Source: Vibrio casei (GTDB lineage Bacteria > Pseudomonadota > Gammaproteobacteria > Enterobacterales > Vibrionaceae). Taken from it: a stretch of 64,000 bases of DNA. A model generated the notes under the pieces. The model had not been told where the DNA came from, ran no database searches, and was given only the letters and a program-made list of their open reading frames with translations. Numbering within the stretch: the stretch's first letter is position 1; each line of letters begins with the position of its first letter. The stretch covers positions 682,001 through 746,000 of the forward strand of contig NZ_AP018680.1 of NCBI RefSeq assembly GCF_002218025.2, written 5' to 3'. A program made the position numbers and the translations under genes. Shown here piece by piece: positions 18,566 to 27,771 of this stretch.

Positions 18566-19587
18566 CGTATATTTTAAGAAGACTACTATTAGTTATTCCT
18601 ACTTTTATTGGCATAACGTTGCTGATCTTTACGCTTACTCGCTTTGTCCCTGGTGGGCCGGTTGAGCGAATGCTGCTTAGTTTGCAAATGAAGCAGGGCG
18701 ATAGCGCGGTATCGAGTGGGTTAACTCATTCGAGTAATAGCGTGTTATCGGATGATCAAATGGCGGAACTTAATGCATTCTATGGCTTAGATAAACCTAT
18801 TCCTCAAGCCTATTGGGAATGGTTGACCAAGCTTGTACAGCTCGATTTAGGGGAGTCGACTCGCTATTACGAACCGGTCACCGACATGATTGCAGAGCGT
18901 TTACCTGTCTCTTTATTCTATGGCGGAATGACGTTTCTGATCAGCTATTTGATTTCTATTCCTCTTGGCTACGCCAAAGCATTACGACATGGTAGTGTGC
19001 TTGATGCCTCTAGTTCGATCTTTATTTTTGTTGGTTACGCCTTACCCGGATATGTCATTGGCGTTTTGCTGCTGAGTCTATTCAGTTTTCATCTTGAATG
19101 GTTCCCTATGGGGGGCTTTCTTAGCGATGATTTTGATGATTTCACCCGATTTGAACAAGCCAAAGATGTGCTTTGGCATGCAGTTTTACCTTTATTTTGT
19201 TATCTGATTGGTGATTTCGCTTTACTCACCATGACTATGAAAAATAACTTAATGGAAAATTTAGCCGCCGATTATGTACGAACCGCTATTGCTAAAGGAC
19301 TACCTTTTAAATTGGCGGTACGTCGCCATGCTCTGAGAAACAGTTTGATTCCGGTGGCCAGTTCGTTTGGTAATTCATTAATGTTCTTTATGACGGGCTC
19401 CTTCTTGATTGAAGTGATTTTTAATATTAATGGCATAGGTTTACTGGGGTATGAATCGATCATGGAGAGAGATTACCCTGTTGTGATGGGGCTTTTTGCT
19501 ATTAATGCTTTAATGCTGCTGATTGGCAATATTTTGTCTGATATTTGCGTAGCCTTGGTTGATCCTCGCATTAAGTTTGGAGCTTAA
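18559..19587 (+). CDS. Peptide ABC transporter permease, YejB/DppB-like
   Basis: The 342-residue protein has six membrane segments. The N-terminus (AYILRRLLLVIPTFIGITLLIF) and the cytoplasmic coupling loop (YVRTAIAKGLPFKLAVRRHALRNSLIP, about residues 236-262) are typical of DppB/OppB/YejB permeases. It pairs with the next gene to form the channel. It is the first structural gene of a five-gene operon with two permeases, a binding protein and two ATPases. E. coli yej differs by having one fused ATPase. Substrate is probably an oligopeptide or peptide-like compound; that is family inference. Confidence 0.9.
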   Translation: MLAYILRRLLLVIPTFIGITLLIFTLTRFVPGGPVERMLLSLQMKQGDSAVSSGLTHSSNSVLSDDQMAELNAFYGLDKPIPQAYWEWLTKLVQLDLGESTRYYEPVTDMIAERLPVSLFYGGMTFLISYLISIPLGYAKALRHGSVLDASSSIFIFVGYALPGYVIGVLLLSLFSFHLEWFPMGGFLSDDFDDFTRFEQAKDVLWHAVLPLFCYLIGDFALLTMTMKNNLMENLAADYVRTAIAKGLPFKLAVRRHALRNSLIPVASSFGNSLMFFMTGSFLIEVIFNINGIGLLGYESIMERDYPVVMGLFAINALMLLIGNILSDICVALVDPRIKFGA

Positions 19588-19589
19588 TT

Positions 19590-20639
19590 ATGAATGTTAT
19601 TGTCTCCAATCCTTTGACTCTTAAAAAGATAAAGCGCTTTAAAGCCATTAAGCGAGGTTATTGGTCATTATTGGTCTTAACTTTATTATTTATTCTCGCC
19701 TTGTTGGCTGAAGTGTTAGTGAATAGCCGTGCTTTAGTGGTGAAGTATGAAGGGCAATGGTATTTCCCAACTTACGCGGATGTTATACCTGGAACCGCTT
19801 TTGGTTTAGGGTATCAATCAGAAACCAATTATCGACAATTACAACGATTCCTGAATGATCAAAATGGCGAGAACGTTATTATTATGCCGCTTGTACCTTG
19901 GAATCCTTATGAGCAAGATTTCGATGGCGATTTTCCCCCAGCGGCCCCAAATGCTGAAGCGAAGCACTATTTAGGGACCGATACCATCGGGCGTGATATT
20001 TTGGCTAGGCTTTTGTATGGATTCCGGATTGCCATGGGTTTTTCATTACTAACCATGATCATCTCTTACGCCATTGGGGTTACAGTCGGCTGTATTATGG
20101 GGTTCTGGGGCGGTAAATTTGATCTGTTTTTTCAGCGTTTTATTGAAATTTGGTCAATGGTTCCGTTTTTATATGTGATCATGATTTTGGTATCGATCAT
20201 GCAACCCAGTTTTATGCTTTTTACTTTTATTAATGTGTTATTTGGCTGGATGGGCATGACGTGGTACATGCGAACCATGACTTATAAAGAAAAAGCGAGG
20301 GAATATACTTTAGCCGCGAAAGCGTTAGGAGCCTCTAACTGGCGAATTTTATTTCATCATATTTTGCCTAATACTATGGTCATGATTGTCACTTTAGCTC
20401 CCTTTACGATTGTGGCTAATATCAGCGCCTTAACCGCTTTGGATTATCTCGGTTTAGGTTTAATGCCACCAACACCAAGTTGGGGAGAACTCTTACAGCA
20501 AGGGAAGTCGAATTTAGACGCCCCATGGATTGCTATTTCTGTGGTGAGTGCCATTGTTTCGGTATTGATTATGGTGACTTTTATTGGAGAAGCCATTCGA
20601 GAGGCCTTTGATCCCAAGCGTTATACTAAATATGTTTAA
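19590..20639 (+). CDS. Peptide ABC transporter permease, YejE/DppC-like
   Basis: The 349-residue protein has an N-terminal membrane segment (about 22-43), then a large periplasmic loop (about 50-145) containing HYLGTDTIGRDILARLLYG. Five more membrane segments follow, with the coupling loop AREYTLAAKALGASNWRILFHHILPN at about 235-260. The long loop and the order of genes fit YejE more than DppC. It starts two bases after the previous stop, with GGAG overlapping the end of that gene, so the two are co-translated. Confidence 0.9.
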   Translation: MNVIVSNPLTLKKIKRFKAIKRGYWSLLVLTLLFILALLAEVLVNSRALVVKYEGQWYFPTYADVIPGTAFGLGYQSETNYRQLQRFLNDQNGENVIIMPLVPWNPYEQDFDGDFPPAAPNAEAKHYLGTDTIGRDILARLLYGFRIAMGFSLLTMIISYAIGVTVGCIMGFWGGKFDLFFQRFIEIWSMVPFLYVIMILVSIMQPSFMLFTFINVLFGWMGMTWYMRTMTYKEKAREYTLAAKALGASNWRILFHHILPNTMVMIVTLAPFTIVANISALTALDYLGLGLMPPTPSWGELLQQGKSNLDAPWIAISVVSAIVSVLIMVTFIGEAIREAFDPKRYTKYV

Positions 20640-20659
20640 AAATTGTTTAAGGATGAAGC

Positions 20660-22528
20660 ATGACATTACGCATTAAACCAAGCACTAAATACTGCCGATG
20701 GACACCTTTATTATCCTTGAGTTTGTCTTTGGGAGTGTTATTTTCAACGGTTGCTATTCAGGCGGCACAATTACCCGAAGGATTGACTTGGCAGACGAAT
20801 TCAAGTGATCCCATTTTTTCCTCTCCGGATGCTCAGTTTGGCGGAACCTACCGCACTTTTATTACTAGTTTCCCACAAACCTTTCGTCTTGTCGGTCCTG
20901 ATGCTAATGGGGCTTTTGCTGCTTGGACACGTTCGGCTTTGGGGCTAGTCGATAGGCATCCTAATACTGATAATTGGTTACCTTCGATTGCTTCATCGTG
21001 GGCATTTGGCGATGATCATAAAACGGTTTATTTCAAGTTGGATCCCAAAGCGACTTGGAGCGATGGTAAGCCTATTACCGCTGATGATTTTACCTTTATG
21101 ATAAAAATGATGCGCTCAAAAGACATTGTTGACCCGTGGAGCAATGATTTTTATATCAATGAAGTTAGCGATATTATTGTTTATGATAAATATACGATTG
21201 CCGTGGTATCGGGTAAACCTCGTAACCCTGATGAATTGATGGATTACGTAAATCTTCGTCCGATCCCTGCACATTTCTATGCCAGCCCGAAAAAAGATGC
21301 GAATGGCGATGGCATTGCGGATGATTTTGTACGCCGTTATAACTTTAAACCAGAACCCACTTCGGGGCCTTATTACATTGATGACATTGATAAAGGTAAA
21401 GCGGTTACCTTTAAGCATGTAAAAGATTGGTGGGGATATGAGAATAAATACTATCAACACCGGTTTAATGTTGAAAAAATCAATATTAAAGTGATTCGAG
21501 ATCAAGATATTGCCTTTAAATATTTTGAGAAAGGTCAGCTCGATTCTTTCCCATTATTGCGCCCAACACTTTGGCATGAGAAAGCCGTTGGCGAGGCTTT
21601 TGATAAAGGTTATATCCATAAAGCTTGGGCGTTTAATCAAGCGCCAGTTGGGGCCGGTGGCATATGGATTAACACCGCGATGCCATTGCTTGATGATATT
21701 AACGTACGTATGGGGTTAGAGTATGCGATAGATTATGATGGCATGATTGAAAAAATCTTACGTAATGACTATGTACGCAAGCCAAATCCGATGGGGACAG
21801 GGCATGGTGATTACGATAATACAGAGATAACCGCGCCGAAATTTGATCCAAAATTGGCCGCATCTTATTTTGAAAAAGCCGGATTTACTCACATTGGTGC
21901 TGACGGTATCCGTGAGAATAACAAAGGCCAGCGTTTAAGTTTCGCCATTACCTATTCCACACCAACACATACCGCAAGAGTGGCGTATTTACGAGAACAA
22001 GCGAAGCTTGCTGGCTTGGATATTACGCTGAATTTGATCGATGGTTCGAGTATGTTTAAGTTCGTTTTAGAGAAAAAACATCAGCTATCATTTCATGATA
22101 TGAGTAATTCTAAAATTCCAGTTTACTGGCAGTATTTCTCATCAGATAATGCGAATAAGCCTCAAACGAATAATTTTACTAACTATTCTTCTTCACAACT
22201 CGACGAGTTGATTGATCGTTATCGTTCAGAATTTGATTTAAATAAAAAATATCAATTATCCCGCCAGATCCAAACGTTAATCAACGATGCCAAAGTGATT
22301 ATCCCTGGTTATATGGTGCCTTATGCCCGCGAAGGTTATTGGCGTTGGATGAAATTACCAAAAGAGATGGCGACCAAACAAACGGAATCGTTATTTAGTT
22401 CGAATGGCTTTATGGGGACATTCAGCACTTTTTGGATAGATGAAGAAGTTAAAAAAGAAACGAAAGCAGCCATGAAATCGGGTAAAGCCTTTGAAGCGGT
22501 GACCATCGTGGATGATCGATATAAGTAG
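20660..22528 (+). CDS. Extracellular solute-binding protein, YejA-like (family 5)
   Basis: The 622-residue periplasmic protein has a signal peptide (about 1-36, ending AIQAAQ). The family 5 binding fold starts with GGTYRTFITSFPQTFR, a YejA-type feature, and continues through YFKLDPKATWSDGKPITADDFTF (about 117-140) and the C-terminal lobe. YejA homologues bind longer peptides, including microcin C in E. coli. The length (622) is close to E. coli YejA. It lies between the permease genes and the ATPase genes of the operon. Confidence 0.9.
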   Translation: MTLRIKPSTKYCRWTPLLSLSLSLGVLFSTVAIQAAQLPEGLTWQTNSSDPIFSSPDAQFGGTYRTFITSFPQTFRLVGPDANGAFAAWTRSALGLVDRHPNTDNWLPSIASSWAFGDDHKTVYFKLDPKATWSDGKPITADDFTFMIKMMRSKDIVDPWSNDFYINEVSDIIVYDKYTIAVVSGKPRNPDELMDYVNLRPIPAHFYASPKKDANGDGIADDFVRRYNFKPEPTSGPYYIDDIDKGKAVTFKHVKDWWGYENKYYQHRFNVEKINIKVIRDQDIAFKYFEKGQLDSFPLLRPTLWHEKAVGEAFDKGYIHKAWAFNQAPVGAGGIWINTAMPLLDDINVRMGLEYAIDYDGMIEKILRNDYVRKPNPMGTGHGDYDNTEITAPKFDPKLAASYFEKAGFTHIGADGIRENNKGQRLSFAITYSTPTHTARVAYLREQAKLAGLDITLNLIDGSSMFKFVLEKKHQLSFHDMSNSKIPVYWQYFSSDNANKPQTNNFTNYSSSQLDELIDRYRSEFDLNKKYQLSRQIQTLINDAKVIIPGYMVPYAREGYWRWMKLPKEMATKQTESLFSSNGFMGTFSTFWIDEEVKKETKAAMKSGKAFEAVTIVDDRYK

Positions 22529-22547
22529 ATACAAGGAGAGTTATCCC

Positions 22548-22580
22548 ATGTCGAATTCGAAAAGAGTAATGGGAAATTAA
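22548..22580 (+). CDS. Putative micro-ORF overlapping the ATPase start
   Basis: A ten-codon frame (MSNSKRVMGN) begins eight bases after a strong AAGGAGAG ribosome site. Its TAA shares one base with the ATG of the ATPase gene at 22580 (TAATG). The ATPase gene has only a weak site of its own (GGGAAA), so its translation may depend on termination-reinitiation from this frame. An earlier in-frame ATPase start is not available. This is the second such arrangement in the operon. Confidence 0.45.
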   Translation: MSNSKRVMGN

Positions 22581-23617
22581 TGATAATGGATTCGGTATTA
22601 ACGGTAACTGATCTGTGCACGGATTTTTTGACCGACGACGGTATCGTCCGGGTACTTGATGGTGTGACTTTTCATGTGCCAAAAGGGAAAACGGTTGGAT
22701 TGGTTGGCGAGTCTGGTTGCGGGAAAAGCGTGACAGCAATGTCGATAATGGGCTTGCTGCCAAAGCCTTTTGGACAGGTGGTCTCTGGCGTAATTGCATA
22801 CCATGAATCCACTCAGACACATGATCTTACTCAATTGCCAGCAGAAAAAATGTACCACATGCGTGGTAATCATATTTCGATGATTTTCCAAGACCCCATG
22901 ACCGCACTTAATCCGGTGCATACCATTGGCAAACAGTTAATGGAAGTTTACCATCTTCATCAACCCAAACTAAAGAAGAAGCAACGTTACCAATTAGCGT
23001 TAGAAATGCTAGGAAAAGTCGGTATCCCTTCAGCAAAAGAGCGCATGTTGTCTTTTCCCCATCAACTTTCAGGGGGAATGCGTCAGCGGGTGATGATTGC
23101 TATTGCTTTGGCGTGTGAGCCTGATGTATTAATTTGTGATGAGCCAACGACGGCATTAGATGTGACGGTGCAAGCTCAAATTTTAGATTTAATGAAATCA
23201 TTACAACAAGAAAAGGGTATGTCGATTGTCTTCATTACTCATGACTTAGGTGTTGTCGCTGAAATGTGTGATCAGGTTGTGGTGATGTATGCTGGTAAAG
23301 TTGTGGAACAAGCCGATGTATTTGAGCTATTTGATCACCCAAGCCATCCTTATACTCAAGGGTTACTTGCTTCGATGCCAAGCTCTTACTCGATTGCGAA
23401 GTCACTATTACCGACGATAGAAGGAAAGGTGCCAAGCTTATCGGACATGCCAATAGGTTGTCGGTTTGTAACACGTTGCCTCTATCAGCAAAAAAAATGC
23501 CACCAACAATCTCCCCGTTTATTTGCTAAAAACACCGATCATTTAATCAGTTGTCATTACTGGGATAATCTACAGCTCAGCACAAGTCAGCAACGCAATA
23601 TGAAAGAGAATAAATAA
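22580..23617 (+). CDS. Peptide ABC transporter ATP-binding protein, DppD/OppD-like
   Basis: The 345-residue ATPase has Walker A GESGCGKS (about 42-49), Q-loop FQDPMTALNP, signature LSGGMRQR (about 155), and Walker B VLICDEPTTALD (about 175). The C-terminal oligopeptide-ABC extension contains GCRFVTRC with further cysteines (KKCHQQSP), probably the [4Fe-4S] site described for DppD/OppD-type subunits. Two starts are possible (22580 or 22586). It overlaps the next ATPase gene by one base (TAATG). Confidence 0.93.
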   Translation: MIMDSVLTVTDLCTDFLTDDGIVRVLDGVTFHVPKGKTVGLVGESGCGKSVTAMSIMGLLPKPFGQVVSGVIAYHESTQTHDLTQLPAEKMYHMRGNHISMIFQDPMTALNPVHTIGKQLMEVYHLHQPKLKKKQRYQLALEMLGKVGIPSAKERMLSFPHQLSGGMRQRVMIAIALACEPDVLICDEPTTALDVTVQAQILDLMKSLQQEKGMSIVFITHDLGVVAEMCDQVVVMYAGKVVEQADVFELFDHPSHPYTQGLLASMPSSYSIAKSLLPTIEGKVPSLSDMPIGCRFVTRCLYQQKKCHQQSPRLFAKNTDHLISCHYWDNLQLSTSQQRNMKENK

Positions 23618-24615
23618 TGAGTGAATTATTACGAATTGATAATTTAAAGCAGCATTTTTATTCCGGTAAAGATCTATTTAAAAAATCGTACACCGTTCAT
23701 GCGGTTGATGGGATTTCATTAAGTGTTAATAAAGGTGAGACTCTTGGTATTGTTGGGGAATCGGGGTGTGGTAAAAGCACTTTAGGTCGAAGTTTGCTGC
23801 GTTTATATGAACCAACCGCTGGCAATATTTTTTTTGAAGGGCAAAACATTCGCGATCTTAATAGCCAGAAAATGCGTTCTTTGCGTCAAGAGATGCAAAT
23901 GATATTTCAAGACCCTACCGAATCACTCAATCCGCGCCATACCGTTGGAATGATCTTAAAAGAACCGTTTGTCATTCACAATTTGGGAACAAAAGAAGAA
24001 AGGCAGCTGTGGGTGGCTGAACTATTGATTAAAGTTGGCTTAACGCCAGATGCTGCTGAGCGTTATCCTCATGAATTTTCTGGCGGACAAAAACAAAGAA
24101 TTGGCATTGCAAGAGCGATTGCGCTTAAGCCTAAATTAGTAGTGTGCGATGAATCAGTTTCGGCTTTGGACGTTTCTGTTCAAGCACAAATCTTGAATTT
24201 ATTACTCGTATTGCAAAGAGAAATGAATTTAACGTTGATTTTTATTGCCCATGATTTATCCGTAGTTAGGCATGTTTCCGATAATATTGCGGTAATGTAT
24301 TTAGGCAAAATTGTTGAATATGGCGATGCACAAACGATTTACCAGCAACCTAAACACCCTTATACACAATCATTGTTGTCAGCGATTCCTATTACACACC
24401 CTAAATATCGGGATGCTCAATTACGGTTAAAAGAGTTAGGGGTTGGGGAAAGAATTTTACTGAAAGGGGATATTCCCTCACCCATTAATGTTCCACCGGG
24501 TTGCCGCTTTGCTTCTCGCTGCCCACACGTCATGGCAACATGCACACAACAATCACCAGATTTAATAAAAAAGACACAATCAGAACAATCAATAGCTTGT
24601 TTTCTTTACACTTGA
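23617..24615 (+). CDS. Peptide ABC transporter ATP-binding protein, DppF/OppF-like
   Basis: The 332-residue ATPase has Walker [10 protein letters not shown] (about 49-57), signature FSGGQKQR (about 156), and Walker [13 protein letters not shown], whose SVSALD variant is typical of the F-type subunit. The C-terminal [15 protein letters not shown] segment is the cysteine-containing extension. It forms a heterodimer with the preceding ATPase to power the importer. It is the last gene of the operon; no clear hairpin is seen in the 58 bases before the MliC-like gene, so read-through is possible. Confidence 0.93.
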   Translation: MSELLRIDNLKQHFYSGKDLFKKSYTVHAVDGISLSVNKGETLGIVGESGCGKSTLGRSLLRLYEPTAGNIFFEGQNIRDLNSQKMRSLRQEMQMIFQDPTESLNPRHTVGMILKEPFVIHNLGTKEERQLWVAELLIKVGLTPDAAERYPHEFSGGQKQRIGIARAIALKPKLVVCDESVSALDVSVQAQILNLLLVLQREMNLTLIFIAHDLSVVRHVSDNIAVMYLGKIVEYGDAQTIYQQPKHPYTQSLLSAIPITHPKYRDAQLRLKELGVGERILLKGDIPSPINVPPGCRFASRCPHVMATCTQQSPDLIKKTQSEQSIACFLYT

Positions 24616-24673
24616 ATTCATTGAGGTTACTTGGGTATCGTTAGATTATTATATTTACAATTGAGGAATTTGG

Positions 24674-25066
24674 ATGAAATCGTTAAAAATCGTATTGGCA
24701 GGCAGCTTATCAATATTTGCTTTGATGGGGTGTACCACTGTTGAAGAGAGCCCTAAATCTGAAGTCAAAACGACAACATTGGTTAATGGCATTGAAGTGA
24801 CAAGTGTGGCATATAAGTGTCGAATCAATCAATCAGAAAGTGAACTTCAAGGTAAACTTGAACAACCATTTTTGATTGAGTTTTCAAAGAATGACCAAGC
24901 GCTATTAGTTGCCCATGAAGGTTCTTATCCATTGGTGAGGGTGAGGTCGGCTTCTGGCTCTAAATATGAATCTTTAGATAAAAGGAACATGTTTTGGGGA
25001 AAAGGTAACCAAGCCAGTATTACCTTTAATAACGAAACCTTTACCGATTGCTTTACCGTAAAATAA
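24674..25066 (+). CDS. MliC-family lipoprotein (C-type lysozyme inhibitor-like)
   Basis: The 130-residue protein has a lipoprotein signal ending in LMGC (Cys20). The mature part carries the MliC beta-barrel pattern: YKCRI near residue 48, then VRSASGSKYESLDKRNMFWGKG at about 94-115, and a final TFTDCF that supplies the second cysteine. MliC/PliC proteins block host or environmental lysozyme; the conserved Ser and Lys/Arg of the inhibitory loop (SASGSKYES) are present. It is on the same strand as the peptide importer, 58 bases downstream, but has its own ribosome site (GAGGAATTTGG). Confidence 0.8.
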   Translation: MKSLKIVLAGSLSIFALMGCTTVEESPKSEVKTTTLVNGIEVTSVAYKCRINQSESELQGKLEQPFLIEFSKNDQALLVAHEGSYPLVRVRSASGSKYESLDKRNMFWGKGNQASITFNNETFTDCFTVK

Positions 25067-25156
25067 AGCTGAGATTGCAGAGTAAAAGGGTAGATAACCA
25101 TGTTTCTGCCTTTTTATTGCTTTTGAATAAGTATTTTGGGGATAAAACAATCGTGA

Positions 25157-25762
25157 TTATGGTTGGTATCTTACCGTATATCGAGCCGGTTTGTGATTCA
25201 TCGTCAGAGTAATATTCAAAATAATTGCGCCTAGTATTGATAATGCAATGATCCAGCCAGAAACAAAAAGCAGCGAAGCTAATACGATGCTGCAATCCAA
25301 AATAAGCTGTGTTTTTCCTACTGATATTCCTGTTCTATCTTGAATTAATAAACACATGACATTAAAGCCCCCTAAGCTGGAACGATGACGAAATAAAATC
25401 AACATCCCTATGCCGATTAATAACCCACCTGCGACAGCGCAAAAAAGATCGTTAATGAGGTTGAATTGGATCACATAATGTAAGTTATCGGCAAAAAGGG
25501 AAACGAGCGCTCCCGAGAGTAAACTATTCATCGCAAACTGTCGGCCAAAACGCTGCCAAGCCAAGGCATAGAAGGGTAAATTAATAAAAAAGTAAAGCGT
25601 TCCAAAAGACAATAGGCTCAATTGACTGAGTAATAATGCTAAGCCTGCTGTACCTCCTGTGAGTAATTGTGCTGACGATAAAAAAAATACGCCTAGGGCA
25701 ACCATAAAACTGCCAACGATAAGTGCAATGCCATCTTCTTTTTTTGAGTGTTTTTCCATCAT
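25157..25762 (-). CDS. YitT family membrane protein
   Basis: The 201-residue protein has five or six membrane segments. The pattern LTGGTAGLALLLSQLS near the N-terminus and RHRSSLGGFNVMCLLIQDRTGISVGKTQLILD in the second half match the YitT/DUF161 family; the function is unknown. Unlike longer family members it lacks the C-terminal soluble DUF2179 domain. The first codon may be either of two adjacent ATGs. It is convergent with the MliC-like gene and divergent from glyA. Confidence 0.85.
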   Translation of the reverse strand: MMEKHSKKEDGIALIVGSFMVALGVFFLSSAQLLTGGTAGLALLLSQLSLLSFGTLYFFINLPFYALAWQRFGRQFAMNSLLSGALVSLFADNLHYVIQFNLINDLFCAVAGGLLIGIGMLILFRHRSSLGGFNVMCLLIQDRTGISVGKTQLILDCSIVLASLLFVSGWIIALSILGAIILNITLTMNHKPARYTVRYQP

Positions 25763-26157
25763 TTATACAGTCAAGTTATCCATAACTGATGAGAGAGTAA
25801 TAATGAATGTTCTTTTTTGAAAGTTCCGCACATAAATTGATGTTAAGTTCGTGTATTTTAAATTTTACATAAATGTAAAGTCGAAAGCGCTTTTTTATAC
25901 TTATATTGTGTGATATTCCATCACTATTAAGTTTCTTCACTTTGGCTATGTGCTTTTTGCGTGTAGAAATTTCGTATTGATACTTTCTGATATGGATCAA
26001 ATTAGGTAGAATAGCGCCATCTTATTGCGGTGACGAAAACGTTTGCGTTTGGTGGGTTGCTGCTTTTTGTAGAAATTAATCTTTTTATATGAATATGAGT
26101 TTTCGCTCATGTATCAATTTTTGAGAACTTTCAGCCTATCTGAGTCAGGAGATACAA
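25763..26157. other. Long upstream region of glyA
   Basis: This 395-base AT-rich gap separates the divergent YitT gene and glyA. Apart from the PurR box (26033-26048) it contains no ORF, RNA gene or repeat that I can support. The glyA leader is long, about 110 bases from the operator to the start. I looked for a glycine riboswitch core and did not see one. Confidence 0.5.
26033..26048 (+). promoter_or_regulatory. PurR operator of glyA
   Basis: ACGAAAACGTTTGCGT is the reverse complement of ACGCAAACGTTTTCGT and matches the PurR operator consensus at all fixed positions. glyA is a known PurR target in E. coli because serine hydroxymethyltransferase supplies one-carbon units for purines. The site overlaps the likely promoter zone about 110 bases upstream of the start. 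Confidence 0.88.
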
Positions 26158-27408
26158 ATGCTTAAGCGTGACATGAACATTGCGGATTATGATGCGGCGT
26201 TATTTACCGCTATTCAAGAAGAAACACTTCGTCAAGAAGAGCATATTGAGCTTATCGCTTCAGAAAACTACACAAGCCCACGTGTAATGGAAGCACAAGG
26301 TTCTCAACTTACGAACAAATACGCGGAAGGTTACCCTGGTAAGCGTTACTACGGTGGTTGTGAGTTTGTTGATAAAGTCGAAACATTAGCGATTGAGCGT
26401 GCTTGTGAATTATTTGGTGCAGAGTATGCGAACGTGCAACCTCACTCTGGTTCTCAAGCAAACAACGCGGTTTATATGGCGCTATTAAATGCGGGTGATA
26501 CTGTTTTAGGTATGAGCCTTGCACACGGTGGTCACTTGACTCACGGTTCTCCTGTCAACTTTTCTGGTAAGCTTTATAACATCATTCCTTACGGTATTGA
26601 TGAAGCGGGTCAAATCAACTATGAAGAAATGGAGGCTCTTGCTATCGAGCATAAGCCGAAAATGATCATTGGTGGTTTTTCTGCGTATTCTCAAGTATGT
26701 GATTGGGCGCGTATGCGTGAAATCGCAGATAAAGTGGGTGCTTATTTCTTTGTTGATATGGCGCACGTTGCAGGTTTGATTGCCGCAGGCGAATATCCAA
26801 ATCCAGTTCCACATGCCCACGTTGTCACGACTACAACGCATAAAACCCTTGCTGGTCCTCGTGGCGGTTTGATTCTTTCAAATGCAGGTGAAGATCTGTA
26901 CAAGAAACTGAACTCTGCTGTCTTCCCTGGTGGTCAAGGTGGTCCTCTAATGCATGTTATCGCAGCAAAAGCGGTGGCGTTCAAAGAGGCATTAGAGCCA
27001 GAGTTTAAAGCTTACCAATCTCGAGTTGTATTAAATGCAAAAGCAATGGTTGCTGAGTTTATTGCTCGCGGCTACAACATTGTTTCTGGTTCGACTGAAA
27101 ATCATTTGTTCCTTGTCGATTTAATCGACAAAGACATTACAGGTAAAGAAGCGGATGCTGCATTAGGTTCTGCCAACATCACGGTAAATAAAAACTCAGT
27201 ACCGAACGATCCACGTAGCCCATTCGTAACATCTGGTATTCGTGTAGGTTCGCCATCAATTACTCGTCGTGGTTTTACGGAAGACGACGCGAAAAATCTT
27301 GCTGGCTGGATGTGTGACATTCTAGACAACATGGGTGATGAGTCTGTGATTGAAGCGACTAAGGCTAAAGTATTAGATATCTGTAAGCGCAAGCCTGTTT
27401 ACGCATAA
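26158..27408 (+). CDS. glyA: Serine hydroxymethyltransferase
   Basis: The 416-residue enzyme converts serine and tetrahydrofolate to glycine and 5,10-methylene-tetrahydrofolate. PLP-binding Lys229 lies in [27 protein letters not shown] at about 29-41 and [11 protein letters not shown] at about 62 line the active site. The length matches E. coli GlyA (417). The gene is monocistronic, with a PurR operator upstream and a strong terminator downstream. Confidence 0.98.
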   Translation: MLKRDMNIADYDAALFTAIQEETLRQEEHIELIASENYTSPRVMEAQGSQLTNKYAEGYPGKRYYGGCEFVDKVETLAIERACELFGAEYANVQPHSGSQANNAVYMALLNAGDTVLGMSLAHGGHLTHGSPVNFSGKLYNIIPYGIDEAGQINYEEMEALAIEHKPKMIIGGFSAYSQVCDWARMREIADKVGAYFFVDMAHVAGLIAAGEYPNPVPHAHVVTTTTHKTLAGPRGGLILSNAGEDLYKKLNSAVFPGGQGGPLMHVIAAKAVAFKEALEPEFKAYQSRVVLNAKAMVAEFIARGYNIVSGSTENHLFLVDLIDKDITGKEADAALGSANITVNKNSVPNDPRSPFVTSGIRVGSPSITRRGFTEDDAKNLAGWMCDILDNMGDESVIEATKAKVLDICKRKPVYA

Positions 27409-27481
27409 TTGGTTTGAGAGTCGTCACTGCACAATTTTCACTGGGATACTGGTACTGAAATAGCAGTGTAGAAATATGAAG

Positions 27482-27513
27482 CCCCAATGGTTTGCTCATC
27501 ATTGGGGTTTTTT
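27482..27513 (+). terminator. glyA terminator
   Basis: CCCCAAT pairs with ATTGGGG and is followed by six T. Confidence 0.92.
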
Positions 27514-27591
27514 ATACCCTTAGTATTTGAAGCTGCAGTTTTTATTGCTTTGGTTATACTAAATAGACATCAAGAATAAAAAGGATCGCTT

Positions 27592-27771
27592 ATGTTGTTT
27601 ACTTGGATTAAGCATTGGATAGCTCGTTATGATCGTTGGTGCGAGGAGCTCGGGTTAACACCGGAATACAAACGTAGTTGCTGCGTTCATAAGGTTGACC
27701 CTGCACATGGTCAAGCGAAATATGAACAAGTAGACGAAAAGAAAGATCCTAAAAAAAGCCTCCAAGCTTAA
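27592..27771 (+). CDS. DUF5363 family small protein
   Basis: This 59-residue frame begins MLFTWIKHWIARYDRW and continues CEELGLTPEYKRSCC, then a charged tail rich in Lys and Asp. The WCEELGLTPE block is characteristic of DUF5363, a small vibrio-type family with no known function. AAGGA lies seven bases before the ATG. Its TAA overlaps the ATG of the TatD gene by one base (TAATG), so the two are translated together. Three cysteines (17, 30, 31) could bind metal. Confidence 0.75.
   Translation: MLFTWIKHWIARYDRWCEELGLTPEYKRSCCVHKVDPAHGQAKYEQVDEKKDPKKSLQA

Noticed and set aside
21116..21505. 129-codon open frame opposite the solute-binding protein
   Set aside because: It is antisense to a well-supported gene and resembles no family.
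25763..26157. Possible glycine riboswitch in the glyA leader
   Set aside because: No aptamer core or tandem structure could be recognised; vibrio glycine riboswitches are known upstream of other genes. The PurR operator explains control.
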